Part shown: in pieces, positions 42,834-51,026 of the stretch
How positions within the stretch are numbered: the first letter of the stretch is position 1
Layout of the letters: each line of letters opens with the position of its first letter
Origin: Candidatus Schekmanbacteria bacterium
Lineage (GTDB): Bacteria > CSSED10-310 > JACPHN01
Direction of reading: 5' to 3'
Assembly: GCA_016188575.1 (NCBI GenBank)
Contig: JACPHN010000135.1
Coordinates: 1 to 62,742, forward strand
Length of the DNA: 62,742 bases
Program-made: the position numbers and the translations under genes
The notes under the pieces: model-generated
Seen by the model: only the letters and a program-made list of their open reading frames with translations
The model's database searches: none
Told to the model about the DNA's origin: nothing

Positions 42834-44118
42834 GGACCTGCTCGTAGAAGCGGGGAACGACCCCTTGGGATTGAAAATGGCCGACGACCGCACTGCCGCT
42901 AACGCCGGTCTGGCGGAACTGGAACAACGTCGAACGGGTAATGGTATCGCCTTCCATTCCGGTGATTTCGACGATTTCATTGATCCGTCTGACACCGTCC
43001 GGGTAGCGCGCGATCTGCACGATGAGATTGACCGCTCCGGCGATGTAGCGGCGAATGGCCAGCAACGGTAGGTTCATTCCCGAGAGCGCAACCATGGTCT
43101 CGAGCCGATAGATCAGATCTTTCGGCGAATTGGCATGCGCCGTGGTCATCGAACCGTCGTGGCCGCTGTTCATCGCCTGCAACATGTCCAGCGCCTCGCC
43201 GCCCCGGCACTCGCCGACGATGATACGATCGGGCCGCATGCGCAGGGAGTTTCGGAAAAGGTCCCGAATTTCGACGGCACCTTCTCCTCCGGGTCCTGGA
43301 GGCCGCGCCTCGAGCCGGCCGACATGCTCCTGAGAAAGCTGCAGCTCCGCGGCGTCCTCGATGGTGATGATGCGCTCATGCGGCGGAACAAAGGAGGACA
43401 GGACATTGAGTAGCGTGGTTTTCCCCGCGCCGGTGCCCCCAGAGATCACGATGTTTTGACGCGTCAAGACCGCCGCCCTGAGAAGCTCCGCCATGTCGGC
43501 AGAAAGGCACTCGCGGGAGACCAGGTCCGACATGGTGATCAGATCACGCGAGAATTTGCGGATCGTGAGCATGGGGCCCTGGACGGCAAGAGGCGGGATA
43601 ACTGCGTTTACCCGGGAGCCGTCTGGAAGACGAGCGTCCACCATCGGCCGGCGGTCATCGACGCTGCGCCCGATCATCTCGGTGATGCGATGGATCGTCT
43701 GCAGCAGGTGTTGATCGTCCTGAAACCGCACGTCGGTGACGGCGAGCTTTCCCTGGCGCTCAACGTAGACCTGATCAGCGCGGTTGACCATGATGTCGGA
43801 GATCTCTTCGTCCAACAACAGGGGAAGTAGAGGGCCATAATCGATGAGCTTGTCGAGAAAAGCTGGAATGAGATCCCGCGGCGCGCTGGCGCCTCCGGGA
43901 TCAAGGTCCTGCAGGATTGCCGTGAGCTGCTTGGCGACGGCGATGCGGCGATTTCGCGAGCGCAGCGAATCACCTCTGTCGAGCAGCAGCGCGGCGGGGT
44001 CAAGCTCCTGAGAAAGGCGCGCCAAGAGCTCGAGCTGGAGCTTGTTGGCATCGACGGCCCTGGGCGCGGGCGGTCGATGCTTGACGATTTCCATGCGGAG
44101 GGTTTCGTCTGCCTTCAT
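42796..44118 (-). CDS. cpaF: CpaF/TadA-family secretion ATPase
   Basis: About 440 residues from ATG 44118 (MKADETLRM, with GGGAAG upstream); a GTG at 44166 would add 16 residues. Motifs: N-terminal [16 protein letters not shown], Walker [19 protein letters not shown], Asp box [12 protein letters not shown], Walker [21 protein letters not shown], His box [19 protein letters not shown]. These ATPases power assembly of Flp/Tad pili. The rest of a tad locus (tadB, tadC, rcpA, flp) is not in the window. Confidence 0.93.
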   Translation of the reverse strand: MKADETLRMEIVKHRPPAPRAVDANKLQLELLARLSQELDPAALLLDRGDSLRSRNRRIAVAKQLTAILQDLDPGGASAPRDLIPAFLDKLIDYGPLLPLLLDEEISDIMVNRADQVYVERQGKLAVTDVRFQDDQHLLQTIHRITEMIGRSVDDRRPMVDARLPDGSRVNAVIPPLAVQGPMLTIRKFSRDLITMSDLVSRECLSADMAELLRAAVLTRQNIVISGGTGAGKTTLLNVLSSFVPPHERIITIEDAAELQLSQEHVGRLEARPPGPGGEGAVEIRDLFRNSLRMRPDRIIVGECRGGEALDMLQAMNSGHDGSMTTAHANSPKDLIYRLETMVALSGMNLPLLAIRRYIAGAVNLIVQIARYPDGVRRINEIVEITGMEGDTITRSTLFQFRQTGVSGSAVVGHFQSQGVVPRFYEQVRERGIQLSLDIF

Positions 44119-44279
44119 GGCTTCCCGGCCGCCGTGTCGCGACCTCGTCGGGTAAGATGCGACCACACCTACAGATCAGTCGGAAACTGTACATCGAGAT
44201 TCGCCATAGCGTCAACCGCCCGCGCGATCCTGAATCCACCGCCTGTTCGACGCAAGCTGTGCGGACGGCGCTTCACGAT

Positions 44280-44333
44280 GACCCCAACCTCACCTCCCCA
44301 CGCTTGCGGGGGGAGGGACGGAGGGGGGCGGTG
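44280..44333. repeat. Dispersed palindromic repeat, copy 7
   Basis: CACCTCCCCACGC faces GCGGGGGGAGGG, then GGAGGGGGGCGG. Same design as the copies at 1.55, 6.1, 33.6 and 36.0 kb. Located between the divergent cpaF and winged-helix genes. Confidence 0.75.
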
Positions 44334-44448
44334 GATCCAGGACGCCTCGCGGTCAGGTCTTGCTTCCGCCGGCAATCCTGCTATAACTGCTGCAATCGTC
44401 GACCCACCCTGGTTTGCGAATTCGTTGCGTCTACTTGGGAGAACTACC

Positions 44449-44679
44449 GTGACTACCGATACCATCGAGAACCTAGTTGAGAAGATCGGAGAAACCGCGG
44501 GTCTCGTGTGGCGATACCTCAACGAGAACGGTGAGGTGAACCTGACCCAGCTCAAAAAAGGCGTTGAAGCCCCAAACGATGTCCTCCATCAAGCGATCGG
44601 CTGGCTGGCTCGCGAGGGAAAGCTGACCTATGAAAAGGACAATCGCAGCGTACGCGTTGCCCTGCTTGCCGGGAAGTAA
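44449..44679 (+). CDS. Small winged helix-turn-helix protein (DUF2582)
   Basis: 76 residues from GTG 44449, chosen because GGGAG lies 7 bases upstream and because the upstream extension runs through the palindromic repeat. It matches the DUF2582 winged helix: ETAGLVWRYLNENGEVNLTQ, LKKGVEAPNDVLHQAIGWLA, REGKLTYEKDNRSVRVAL. Family members are small single-domain proteins of unknown target. Its TAA overlaps the ATG of the next gene (TAATG). Confidence 0.85.
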   Translation: MTTDTIENLVEKIGETAGLVWRYLNENGEVNLTQLKKGVEAPNDVLHQAIGWLAREGKLTYEKDNRSVRVALLAGK

Positions 44680-45956
44680 TGTCTCGGTGGCACCCCAGCT
44701 TCGGCCTGGCGCCCTTGGCGCTCGCGCTTGTCGTGAGCATCGGAGTGGTCAGAGCCGCCGCCGCTCCTGCGGTGGACTTTGAAGAGATCGGCCGGCCGGA
44801 CCTTGCCCCGGTGCCTCCGGGAGTCTCGCCCCTCGAGCTGACTCCGCCGCCCGGCCCAAAGCGGCGATGCGCCGGCGATCGCTTCGCCAACGCGATCATC
44901 AATTCGCACTTGCGCTGCGAGGACACGAATCAGCGCTTTGACAACCCGCTGCACGCTCTCGGCGAACCCAATGCGACAGGTACTGACGTGGAGACGTACC
45001 GCGGTTTTGTATCGCTCGGGTTCCGCGGCTGGATCGCGGTGGACATGGGACCCGACGAGTGCGAGTGGATTCACGACGTGCCCGATGGGCCGGACGTGCG
45101 GATCTACCAGTACGTGGCGACCGAAGCAGTCGAGGTGCTCGCCGTTCCGGTGCTAGACGGTCCGACCTACTCGCTGGGCACGCACGCGTGTGGCACACCG
45201 TGCCCGGACATCTATCGCCGCTGCTGCGACTTCGACCTGGAGGGAACTGGTCTGCAGGCCGCCCGCTACCTCATCATCAAAGACCACCAGGGCGACGATA
45301 GACCCGATTCGGAGTGCTACGAAACCGCTGGTGCGGATATCGACGCCGTGCGCACCCTGGACCCGGAGCTCGACGCCACGCCGACGGTCACTGCGACGCC
45401 GACGGCGACCGAAACGCCGACCGAAACGGAGACGGCAACGCCGACGGAAACCGCCACCGCGACGCCGACACCCGCGCTAGGCCGGCTCTCCTTCGATAGA
45501 CCGCTATATTCACATTTCGACGAAACCGCCGACATTCGCCTCTTCGACCCAGATCCTGCCGATGATCCCAACGCGCAGAACGAACGCATCGTTCGGGTCT
45601 GGAGCGAGAGCGGCGACGCGCTTGGGTTTGACATGACGCTTCGCGAGACGGCCACTGGTTCCGGCTATTTCACGACCTCCGAAGCTGGAGCGCTGTTGCG
45701 TTTCTCGCATACGGTCAGCAACCGGGAAGCCGGCCTCCTGTTGGTCGCCAGCCCTGACACCTTGCGGGCGCGATTCGAGGACCAGGCACCGAGCGCCACC
45801 GTCGATGCCCAGGCCGTCTGGCAGTATCCGGTAGTGCCGCTTGCGAGTGCGGCGCGTCTTGCTGCCGCCGTGAGTCTCGTGCTCGCTGTCTCCCAGATCT
45901 GGCGCCGGCGCAGTCGTTCTTTTCCTCGCCACGGTAAGCGGCGGAGCGTGCCATGA
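44679..45956 (+). CDS. Exported protein with Thr-Pro linker and C-terminal membrane segment
   Basis: 425 residues. A signal peptide (to AAAAPAV) precedes a Cys-rich domain with HLRCEDTNQRFDNPLHALGE and VDMGPDECEWIHDVPDGPDV that resembles a discoidin/jelly-roll surface domain. A Thr-Glu-Pro linker (about 229-263, TPTATETPTETETATPTE) leads to a second beta domain (SFDRPLYSHFDETADIRLFD). The end holds a hydrophobic helix (about 388-408) followed by an Arg/Lys tail, so it is probably membrane-anchored at the C-terminus. The linker is very like the one in the large PilW-like protein. Confidence 0.75.
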   Translation: MSRWHPSFGLAPLALALVVSIGVVRAAAAPAVDFEEIGRPDLAPVPPGVSPLELTPPPGPKRRCAGDRFANAIINSHLRCEDTNQRFDNPLHALGEPNATGTDVETYRGFVSLGFRGWIAVDMGPDECEWIHDVPDGPDVRIYQYVATEAVEVLAVPVLDGPTYSLGTHACGTPCPDIYRRCCDFDLEGTGLQAARYLIIKDHQGDDRPDSECYETAGADIDAVRTLDPELDATPTVTATPTATETPTETETATPTETATATPTPALGRLSFDRPLYSHFDETADIRLFDPDPADDPNAQNERIVRVWSESGDALGFDMTLRETATGSGYFTTSEAGALLRFSHTVSNREAGLLLVASPDTLRARFEDQAPSATVDAQAVWQYPVVPLASAARLAAAVSLVLAVSQIWRRRSRSFPRHGKRRSVP

Positions 45957-46150
45957 GCTGTCCGGACGGCACCTCCGGAAGCGTCTGCAGCAGCGGCTCT
46001 TTGACGATTCTCCCGGGAACCAGAGCGAGCCAAATCGTGTTACACCGAATAGGCCGGTATTGTGCGACAACATTGTTCGGAGCGCGCCAGCAGCGACCAT
46101 GGGCAATGGGAACCGGCGCCCAGCCAGGCCGATCTCGACGAGAAGATCGC

Positions 46151-46414
46151 ATGACGATTGTTGGCCGAGGCGCGGCTCTCATGACAGCTTCCCACCGTTT
46201 GCAACTCCCCGTTGTCATTTCCCTGTTGCTGTTGCTGCCTGGAGCGCCCGGTTGCGGCCGTGAATGGTCCGGCGGAGGAGATTCCCTCTCAACGTGGCTG
46301 GCAGGCTCGCCAGCGGCCCAGCCTGGCGAGAAGGTTCTGGCGCGGGTAGGTGGTGTGCCCGTAACCGCCGGCGACGTCGAGCATCGACTCCAGAGCCTCC
46401 CGCCGGGCTCATGA
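46151..46414 (+). pseudogene. Lipoprotein N-terminus of a SurA/PrsA-like foldase (frame ends early)
   Basis: 87 residues from ATG 46151 (or 77 from ATG 46181). A lipoprotein signal (VVISLLLLLPGAPGC) is followed by EKVLARVGGVPVTAGDVEHR, the opening strand-helix of SurA/PrsA-type foldases, and then a TGA. The next frame starts at the overlapping ATGA (46411) and holds the rest of the protein. About 40 residues of the usual helical N-domain are missing at the junction, so a deletion that shifted the frame is likely. Confidence 0.55.
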
Positions 46415-47415
46415 GCAATGCCGAGACCGCCGCGTTGGTGCGCCAGCGTGCCCGTGATGCGCTGCGCGGTGTCTTTCTCGCGAAGCGGATCCAGGGGGAT
46501 CCGGGGGTTCCCGAGGAGCAAATCAAAGCCTTCTATGACGCACATCTCGCCGATTTCGACATTCCCGACCGCTGGCATGGTCGACAGATCGTGCTCGACT
46601 CGCAGGAGCAAGCGGATGAGGTTCGCGAGAGCCTCGCCGGTGGTGCGGACTTTGCTGCCGTTGCCCGCGAGAAGAGCGTTGATCTCTTTACCCGAGATGA
46701 AGGCGGCGATATGGGCTGGGTTGAAGAGGGAGGCGCCATTCCTTCGCTGGGCGCGAATCCAGGTTTCGAGTCGGTAATCGCCAAGCTCGCGATCGGCGAG
46801 ACTTCGACACCGATCAAATCCGCGCGCGGATTCCACCTCGTTCAGGTGCTCGAAAGAGAGACCCGCGGTTACCGGCCGCTTGCGGAGGTGCTCCCCGAGC
46901 TATTGCCGAAACTGCTGATTTCCGCTCAGGAAATCGAAAAGGTATATGAGGACAACAAGGCGAAATATGTCATTCAGCCCTCTCTACACCTCTGGCACAT
47001 TCTCGTTGCCTCCAAGAAAGAAGCACTCGATGCGAGGAAACGAATTGTGGGTGGAGAACCCTTTGAGAAGGTGGCCAAAGCGGTTTCGACCGACCTCCAA
47101 TCCAAGAACGAGGGCGGAGCGCTGGGAGCATTCGCTCGCGGTTCTTCTCTGCGCGGGTTCGGCCGTCTGGAGCCCGTTGAGGCTGCGGCTTTCAAGCTCG
47201 CCGAGAACACCGTCTCTGCGCCCGTGGCGAGCGAGGCGGGCTGGCACCTTCTGCTCGTGCGCGACAAGCAGGAGGAGTCGGTCCGGCCGCTGAAGGAGGT
47301 CGAAAACGTTATCCGCAACCAACTTTTCAGACAGCGCAAGCAGGAAATTGAAAAGCAGGCCGTGCAGCAGCTCAGAGAGCGCATCGGGGTGGAGATTCTC
47401 AGCGCCACCGAGTAG
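46411..47415 (+). CDS. Peptidyl-prolyl isomerase with two parvulin domains (probably cut off from its signal peptide)
   Basis: 334 residues from ATG 46411. After a helical segment (ALVRQRARDALRGVFLAKRI) come two rotamase domains: the first (about 45-155) with GGADFAAVAREKSVDLFTRD and EGGDMGWVEEGG, the second (about 185-290) with HILVASKKEALDARKRIVGG, STDLQSKNEGGALGAFARG and AGWHLLLVRDK. The C-terminal helix RKQEIEKQAVQQLRERIG closes the SurA-like fold. These proteins work in the periplasm or on the outer face, but this frame has no export signal; the signal is on the upstream fragment. Confidence 0.78.
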   Translation: MSNAETAALVRQRARDALRGVFLAKRIQGDPGVPEEQIKAFYDAHLADFDIPDRWHGRQIVLDSQEQADEVRESLAGGADFAAVAREKSVDLFTRDEGGDMGWVEEGGAIPSLGANPGFESVIAKLAIGETSTPIKSARGFHLVQVLERETRGYRPLAEVLPELLPKLLISAQEIEKVYEDNKAKYVIQPSLHLWHILVASKKEALDARKRIVGGEPFEKVAKAVSTDLQSKNEGGALGAFARGSSLRGFGRLEPVEAAAFKLAENTVSAPVASEAGWHLLLVRDKQEESVRPLKEVENVIRNQLFRQRKQEIEKQAVQQLRERIGVEILSATE

Positions 47416-47433
47416 CCTGACCGCGGAGCTCAG

Positions 47434-49755
47434 GTGCAGCAGAGAGCTATTCTGGCGGTTCGGCATGCGCTGGGACGGCCCATGAACCCACAGCTCGCGA
47501 TCGCCACAAGCAGCGCACTGCTCGGCGCAGCAATCGTTCTGGCCTCCTGGTACCTGATCAAGACCCGGGGCACGGGGCCGGCCTGGCTGGTGCTTACGCT
47601 CGCGCTCTTGTTCCTGGGCGTCCAGGAGCTCGCAGGGCTGAGCTTGAAACGAGACAATCTGTGGCCCAATCGCGAGCTGGCGGGTTCAGTCAAGCTGATC
47701 GGCGCCATCGGGGCAGGGCTGCTCGTGGCCGCGGTGGTGCTCATCGGCAGGATGTTCACCAGTCTGGAGAAGGCGGGGAATGCGCTGCGCGCAAGCTTTG
47801 CCAGATTGAAGGCCTCCGAGGATCGATTCCGGCGGCTCGCTGAGGGCGCTCCCCACATCCTCTTTCGCTTTCATCTCGGCGAGGACCGCTTCGAATACGT
47901 CAGCCCCGCCGCGCTGCGCCTCAGCGGCTATTCCCCAGCCGAGTGGACCGCGGACGCCGGTTTTCTCGAACGGGCCGTGCACCCTGACTGGTACAAGACC
48001 GTGCGCCGGCACTTTGTCGCCGTTTGCCGGGCTCAGGAGTCAGAGTCCAATCTCGAGTTTCAGATCTGCAGGAAGGACGGTCAGATTCGCATCTTCAGGC
48101 AGAGCAGCGTGCTCGTGTTCGATGCCGCGGATCGGCCGATCGCCATCGAAGGCATCATTGACGATGTCACCGAGCGCCGGCAGGCCGAAGCCGCGTTGCG
48201 AGAGAGTGAAGAGCGCTACGCGTTGGCCGTACGCGGCGCCAATGACGGCCTCTGGGATTGGAATCTCCACTCCGGTCAGTTGCACTGCTCCCCGCGCTGG
48301 CGCGCAATGCTGGGGTTTCCGGACGATGCGGAACCACTTGAATCGGAAGCCTGGTTGCAGCGCGTTCACCCGGAAGATGTCGCGGCCGTGCGCCGTGAGA
48401 TCGACACACACCTCAAGGGACTGTCCAGCTTCTTGCGCAGTGAGCATCGCATCAACCATCCCAAGACCGGGGTCCGCTGGATGCTGGTCCGCGGCCAGGC
48501 GGTTCGCGATGCGACCGGCAGCCCGATCCGCATGGTCGGATCCCAGACCGACATGACCGAGCGCAAAAGGGTCCTTGAAGCGCTGCGCGAAAGTGAGGAG
48601 CGCTACCGACTCGTGGTCGAGCTCTGCCCGGAGGCGATTGTCGTTCACGCGGACGGCAAGGTCACCTACATCAATCAGGCCGGCGCCAAGCTCTTTGGCG
48701 CCAGTAACCCCGGGCAGCTCGTGGGCCGCAACGTTCTGGACTTCGTGCATCCGGAGTTCCGCGAGTTCGCCGCGAATCGCATTGCGCGCATTCGCAGGGA
48801 TGGCATCGACACCACGCCGGCGCGAGAGAAGCTGCTGCGGCTGGACGGCTCCGTCATCGACGTCGAGGTGGTCGGCGCAGCGATCCCGGTCAATGGCAAG
48901 ACAGCCAACCTCGCCGTCGTCCGCGACATTGCGGAGCGCAAACTCTGGGAGCAACGCCTCATCGAAGCCCGTGAGGGCGCTCTGGCTGCCTCGCGCGCCA
49001 AGTCCGACTTCCTCGCCGCCGTCAGTCATGAGCTCAGAACGCCGCTGCATCAGATCTTCATCGCCGCCGACCTGATCGCGGCTACCGAGCTGTCGGCGGA
49101 GCAGGCCGAGTACCTCGAGATCTACCGCCGAGCAGCCGACACTCTCCTCAACCTCATCGATGACCTGCTCGATCTGGCCCAAGTCGAGGCCGGACGAATC
49201 GAAATCAAGTCCACGCCCTTCGCGATGAGCGACCTGGTGGATGCGGCGATCAAGCCGGCCGAGAGCCTCGCGGTGCAAAAAGGCCTGAATCTCAGTGCCG
49301 TCGTCAAGCCGGGGGTTCCTGCCCGGGTCGTCGGTGACACCAATCGCATTCTCCAAGTCCTGGCGAATCTCATCAACAACGCTATCAAGTTCACTGATGC
49401 CGGATCGGTGTGCCTGACGATCGAGCCGGATGCCGATGGGCTGTCGGCCGGCGACCTGCGGTTTACGGTCACCGACACGGGCATCGGCATCGCGCGCGAC
49501 AAGCTCGACAAGGTCTTTCGCGTCTTCACCCAGGCAGATGGATCAATCTTTCGGCGCTATGGCGGTACCGGGCTCGGGTTGGCAATCTGCAAGCGCCTTG
49601 TCGAGAAGATGAATGGCCGGATCTGGGTCCTTTCCGAGCTTGGTCGCGGCACGAGCTTGATCTTCACCCTGCCGCTCGGGCTCCCACCAGACGCCGCCGG
49701 CCCTGCTCCCGTCTCGGTTCCCGCAGAGTCGAGTCCGACAGCGAGTGCAGGCTAG
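47434..49755 (+). CDS. Membrane PAS-domain sensor histidine kinase
   Basis: 773 residues from GTG 47434 (GGAG five bases upstream); ATG 47482 is an alternative. Two membrane helices (about 20-44 and 50-100) precede three PAS domains: about 130-250 (RRLAEGAPHILFRFHLGEDR), 258-375 with PAC (DGLWDWNLHSGQLHCSPRWR) and 382-495 (PEAIVVHADGKVTYINQAGA). HisKA with His about 530 (DFLAAVSHELRTPLHQIF); HATPase with [41 protein letters not shown]. No receiver domain and no adjacent regulator: an orphan kinase. Confidence 0.92.
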   Translation: MQQRAILAVRHALGRPMNPQLAIATSSALLGAAIVLASWYLIKTRGTGPAWLVLTLALLFLGVQELAGLSLKRDNLWPNRELAGSVKLIGAIGAGLLVAAVVLIGRMFTSLEKAGNALRASFARLKASEDRFRRLAEGAPHILFRFHLGEDRFEYVSPAALRLSGYSPAEWTADAGFLERAVHPDWYKTVRRHFVAVCRAQESESNLEFQICRKDGQIRIFRQSSVLVFDAADRPIAIEGIIDDVTERRQAEAALRESEERYALAVRGANDGLWDWNLHSGQLHCSPRWRAMLGFPDDAEPLESEAWLQRVHPEDVAAVRREIDTHLKGLSSFLRSEHRINHPKTGVRWMLVRGQAVRDATGSPIRMVGSQTDMTERKRVLEALRESEERYRLVVELCPEAIVVHADGKVTYINQAGAKLFGASNPGQLVGRNVLDFVHPEFREFAANRIARIRRDGIDTTPAREKLLRLDGSVIDVEVVGAAIPVNGKTANLAVVRDIAERKLWEQRLIEAREGALAASRAKSDFLAAVSHELRTPLHQIFIAADLIAATELSAEQAEYLEIYRRAADTLLNLIDDLLDLAQVEAGRIEIKSTPFAMSDLVDAAIKPAESLAVQKGLNLSAVVKPGVPARVVGDTNRILQVLANLINNAIKFTDAGSVCLTIEPDADGLSAGDLRFTVTDTGIGIARDKLDKVFRVFTQADGSIFRRYGGTGLGLAICKRLVEKMNGRIWVLSELGRGTSLIFTLPLGLPPDAAGPAPVSVPAESSPTASAG

Positions 49756-49870
49756 CGATTCTTGCGCTGACGCCGAGCCCGCCTTACACTGCAATCGATG
49801 CTGACCTCGGCGCCGGCCGCTTGCCTGGTGGCGCCGCAGGCACTACTGGCTAGCGCTGAGGAGGATTGCG

Positions 49871-50959
49871 ATGGTGTGCGGTGAGCGGAAGCGTGCGTTG
49901 TCCGAATGCAACCGGGATGGCTGCCTTCCCATCTGGCGATTGTTTGCCCTGATGCTGCTGCTTGCAGCGTTCGCCCTGGTTGTCCCGGGGTGTGACTCCA
50001 GCTCGGAGGACGACGAAAAGACGATTCGGGTGGAGGTAGACTGGCTTGTCATAAACGGCACCGATTTTCTTCGTCCAGACGTGAACAATATTGTAAATCG
50101 CATGGTTCAAGCATTCAAGAACCACGGGTATACGCTGGAGGTAGAAGTATCAAACGGTATCTCACATTCGACGGGTCAGTTGGCTCTCGGGCCGTCAACA
50201 ACAGCAAACTACAATGACCTGTTCAATTCGTCGACAGAGTTTGGACAGCTAAGATCGCAGAACAAGAATAAAGGTGACGACTGGCACTACTGCATAATAT
50301 CTTGGGCATTTTACTTCTCTGACCAAAGCACGGTAATATCTGCAAGCGGGCTTGCGCAGCTACCCGGGAAGAGCTTTGTTCTCGGCGCCTTTGCCTATAC
50401 ACCGCCGACTTCTCATAACCAGAACTACATGACAAACACGCTCATGCACGAGCTTGGCCACAATCTCGGCCTTCATCACGGCGGTTTCGAGGACGCCAAC
50501 TGGAAACCCAACTACAACTCGATCATGAACTATCGCTACCAGTTCGATGGATTCGACGGCAACTGCGACGCCATCGGCGAGGGCAACGGCTCCGCCAGTG
50601 GGGGCACCGCGGAGTACTCCGTCGGCCGTAACGTAAACCTCGACGAAACCCGCATCTTTGAACCCGACGGGGTTTGTGGCGGCGGCAATGGCATTGACTG
50701 GAGCGGCGACGGACAGATCGACACGGCCAACTTCTATAGCGGCAACCTGGACATCAACCAGCAGACCGGGCAACCGTTCGACCCCTCGCTGAGCGTGCTT
50801 CGCGACTTCGATGACTGGTCCAATCTGAATACGACGGCGTCGGGCAGAGAACGAGCGGAGCAGGAGGTCGCGGTTTGTCGAAATGTCGCTCCAGGCGTGG
50901 ACCTGATTCCCGACTTCGCGACGTGGTGGGAGCGCTACGGCGCCAACTTCACCAACTGA
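49871..50959 (+). CDS. Metzincin-type zinc metalloprotease lipoprotein
   Basis: 362 residues; GAGGAGG ribosome-binding site before ATG 49871. Signal with lipobox LVVPGC (Cys 41) followed by an acidic linker. Zinc site HELGHNLGLHHGG: His 193, Glu 194, His 197 and His 203, spaced exactly as HExxHxxGxxH, with the Met-turn in SIMNYRYQ (Met 219). This is a metzincin layout, but I cannot place it in a named subfamily. Bases 50040-50360 are clearly more AT-rich than the neighbourhood (codons such as ATA, TCA, AAT), a possible sign of recent transfer. Confidence 0.82.
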   Translation: MVCGERKRALSECNRDGCLPIWRLFALMLLLAAFALVVPGCDSSSEDDEKTIRVEVDWLVINGTDFLRPDVNNIVNRMVQAFKNHGYTLEVEVSNGISHSTGQLALGPSTTANYNDLFNSSTEFGQLRSQNKNKGDDWHYCIISWAFYFSDQSTVISASGLAQLPGKSFVLGAFAYTPPTSHNQNYMTNTLMHELGHNLGLHHGGFEDANWKPNYNSIMNYRYQFDGFDGNCDAIGEGNGSASGGTAEYSVGRNVNLDETRIFEPDGVCGGGNGIDWSGDGQIDTANFYSGNLDINQQTGQPFDPSLSVLRDFDDWSNLNTTASGRERAEQEVAVCRNVAPGVDLIPDFATWWERYGANFTN

Positions 50960-51026
50960 ATCGAGAGTAACGGTCACCGCGGGGCGCCGCGCCCGGCGGT
51001 GACCACATTTCGGTGAGGGACCTTCA

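Noticed and set aside
46412-46414. TGA read as selenocysteine, since selA is present
   Set aside because: Continuation of the foldase is in a different frame, so recoding of the TGA would not restore the protein, and no SECIS-like hairpin is evident.
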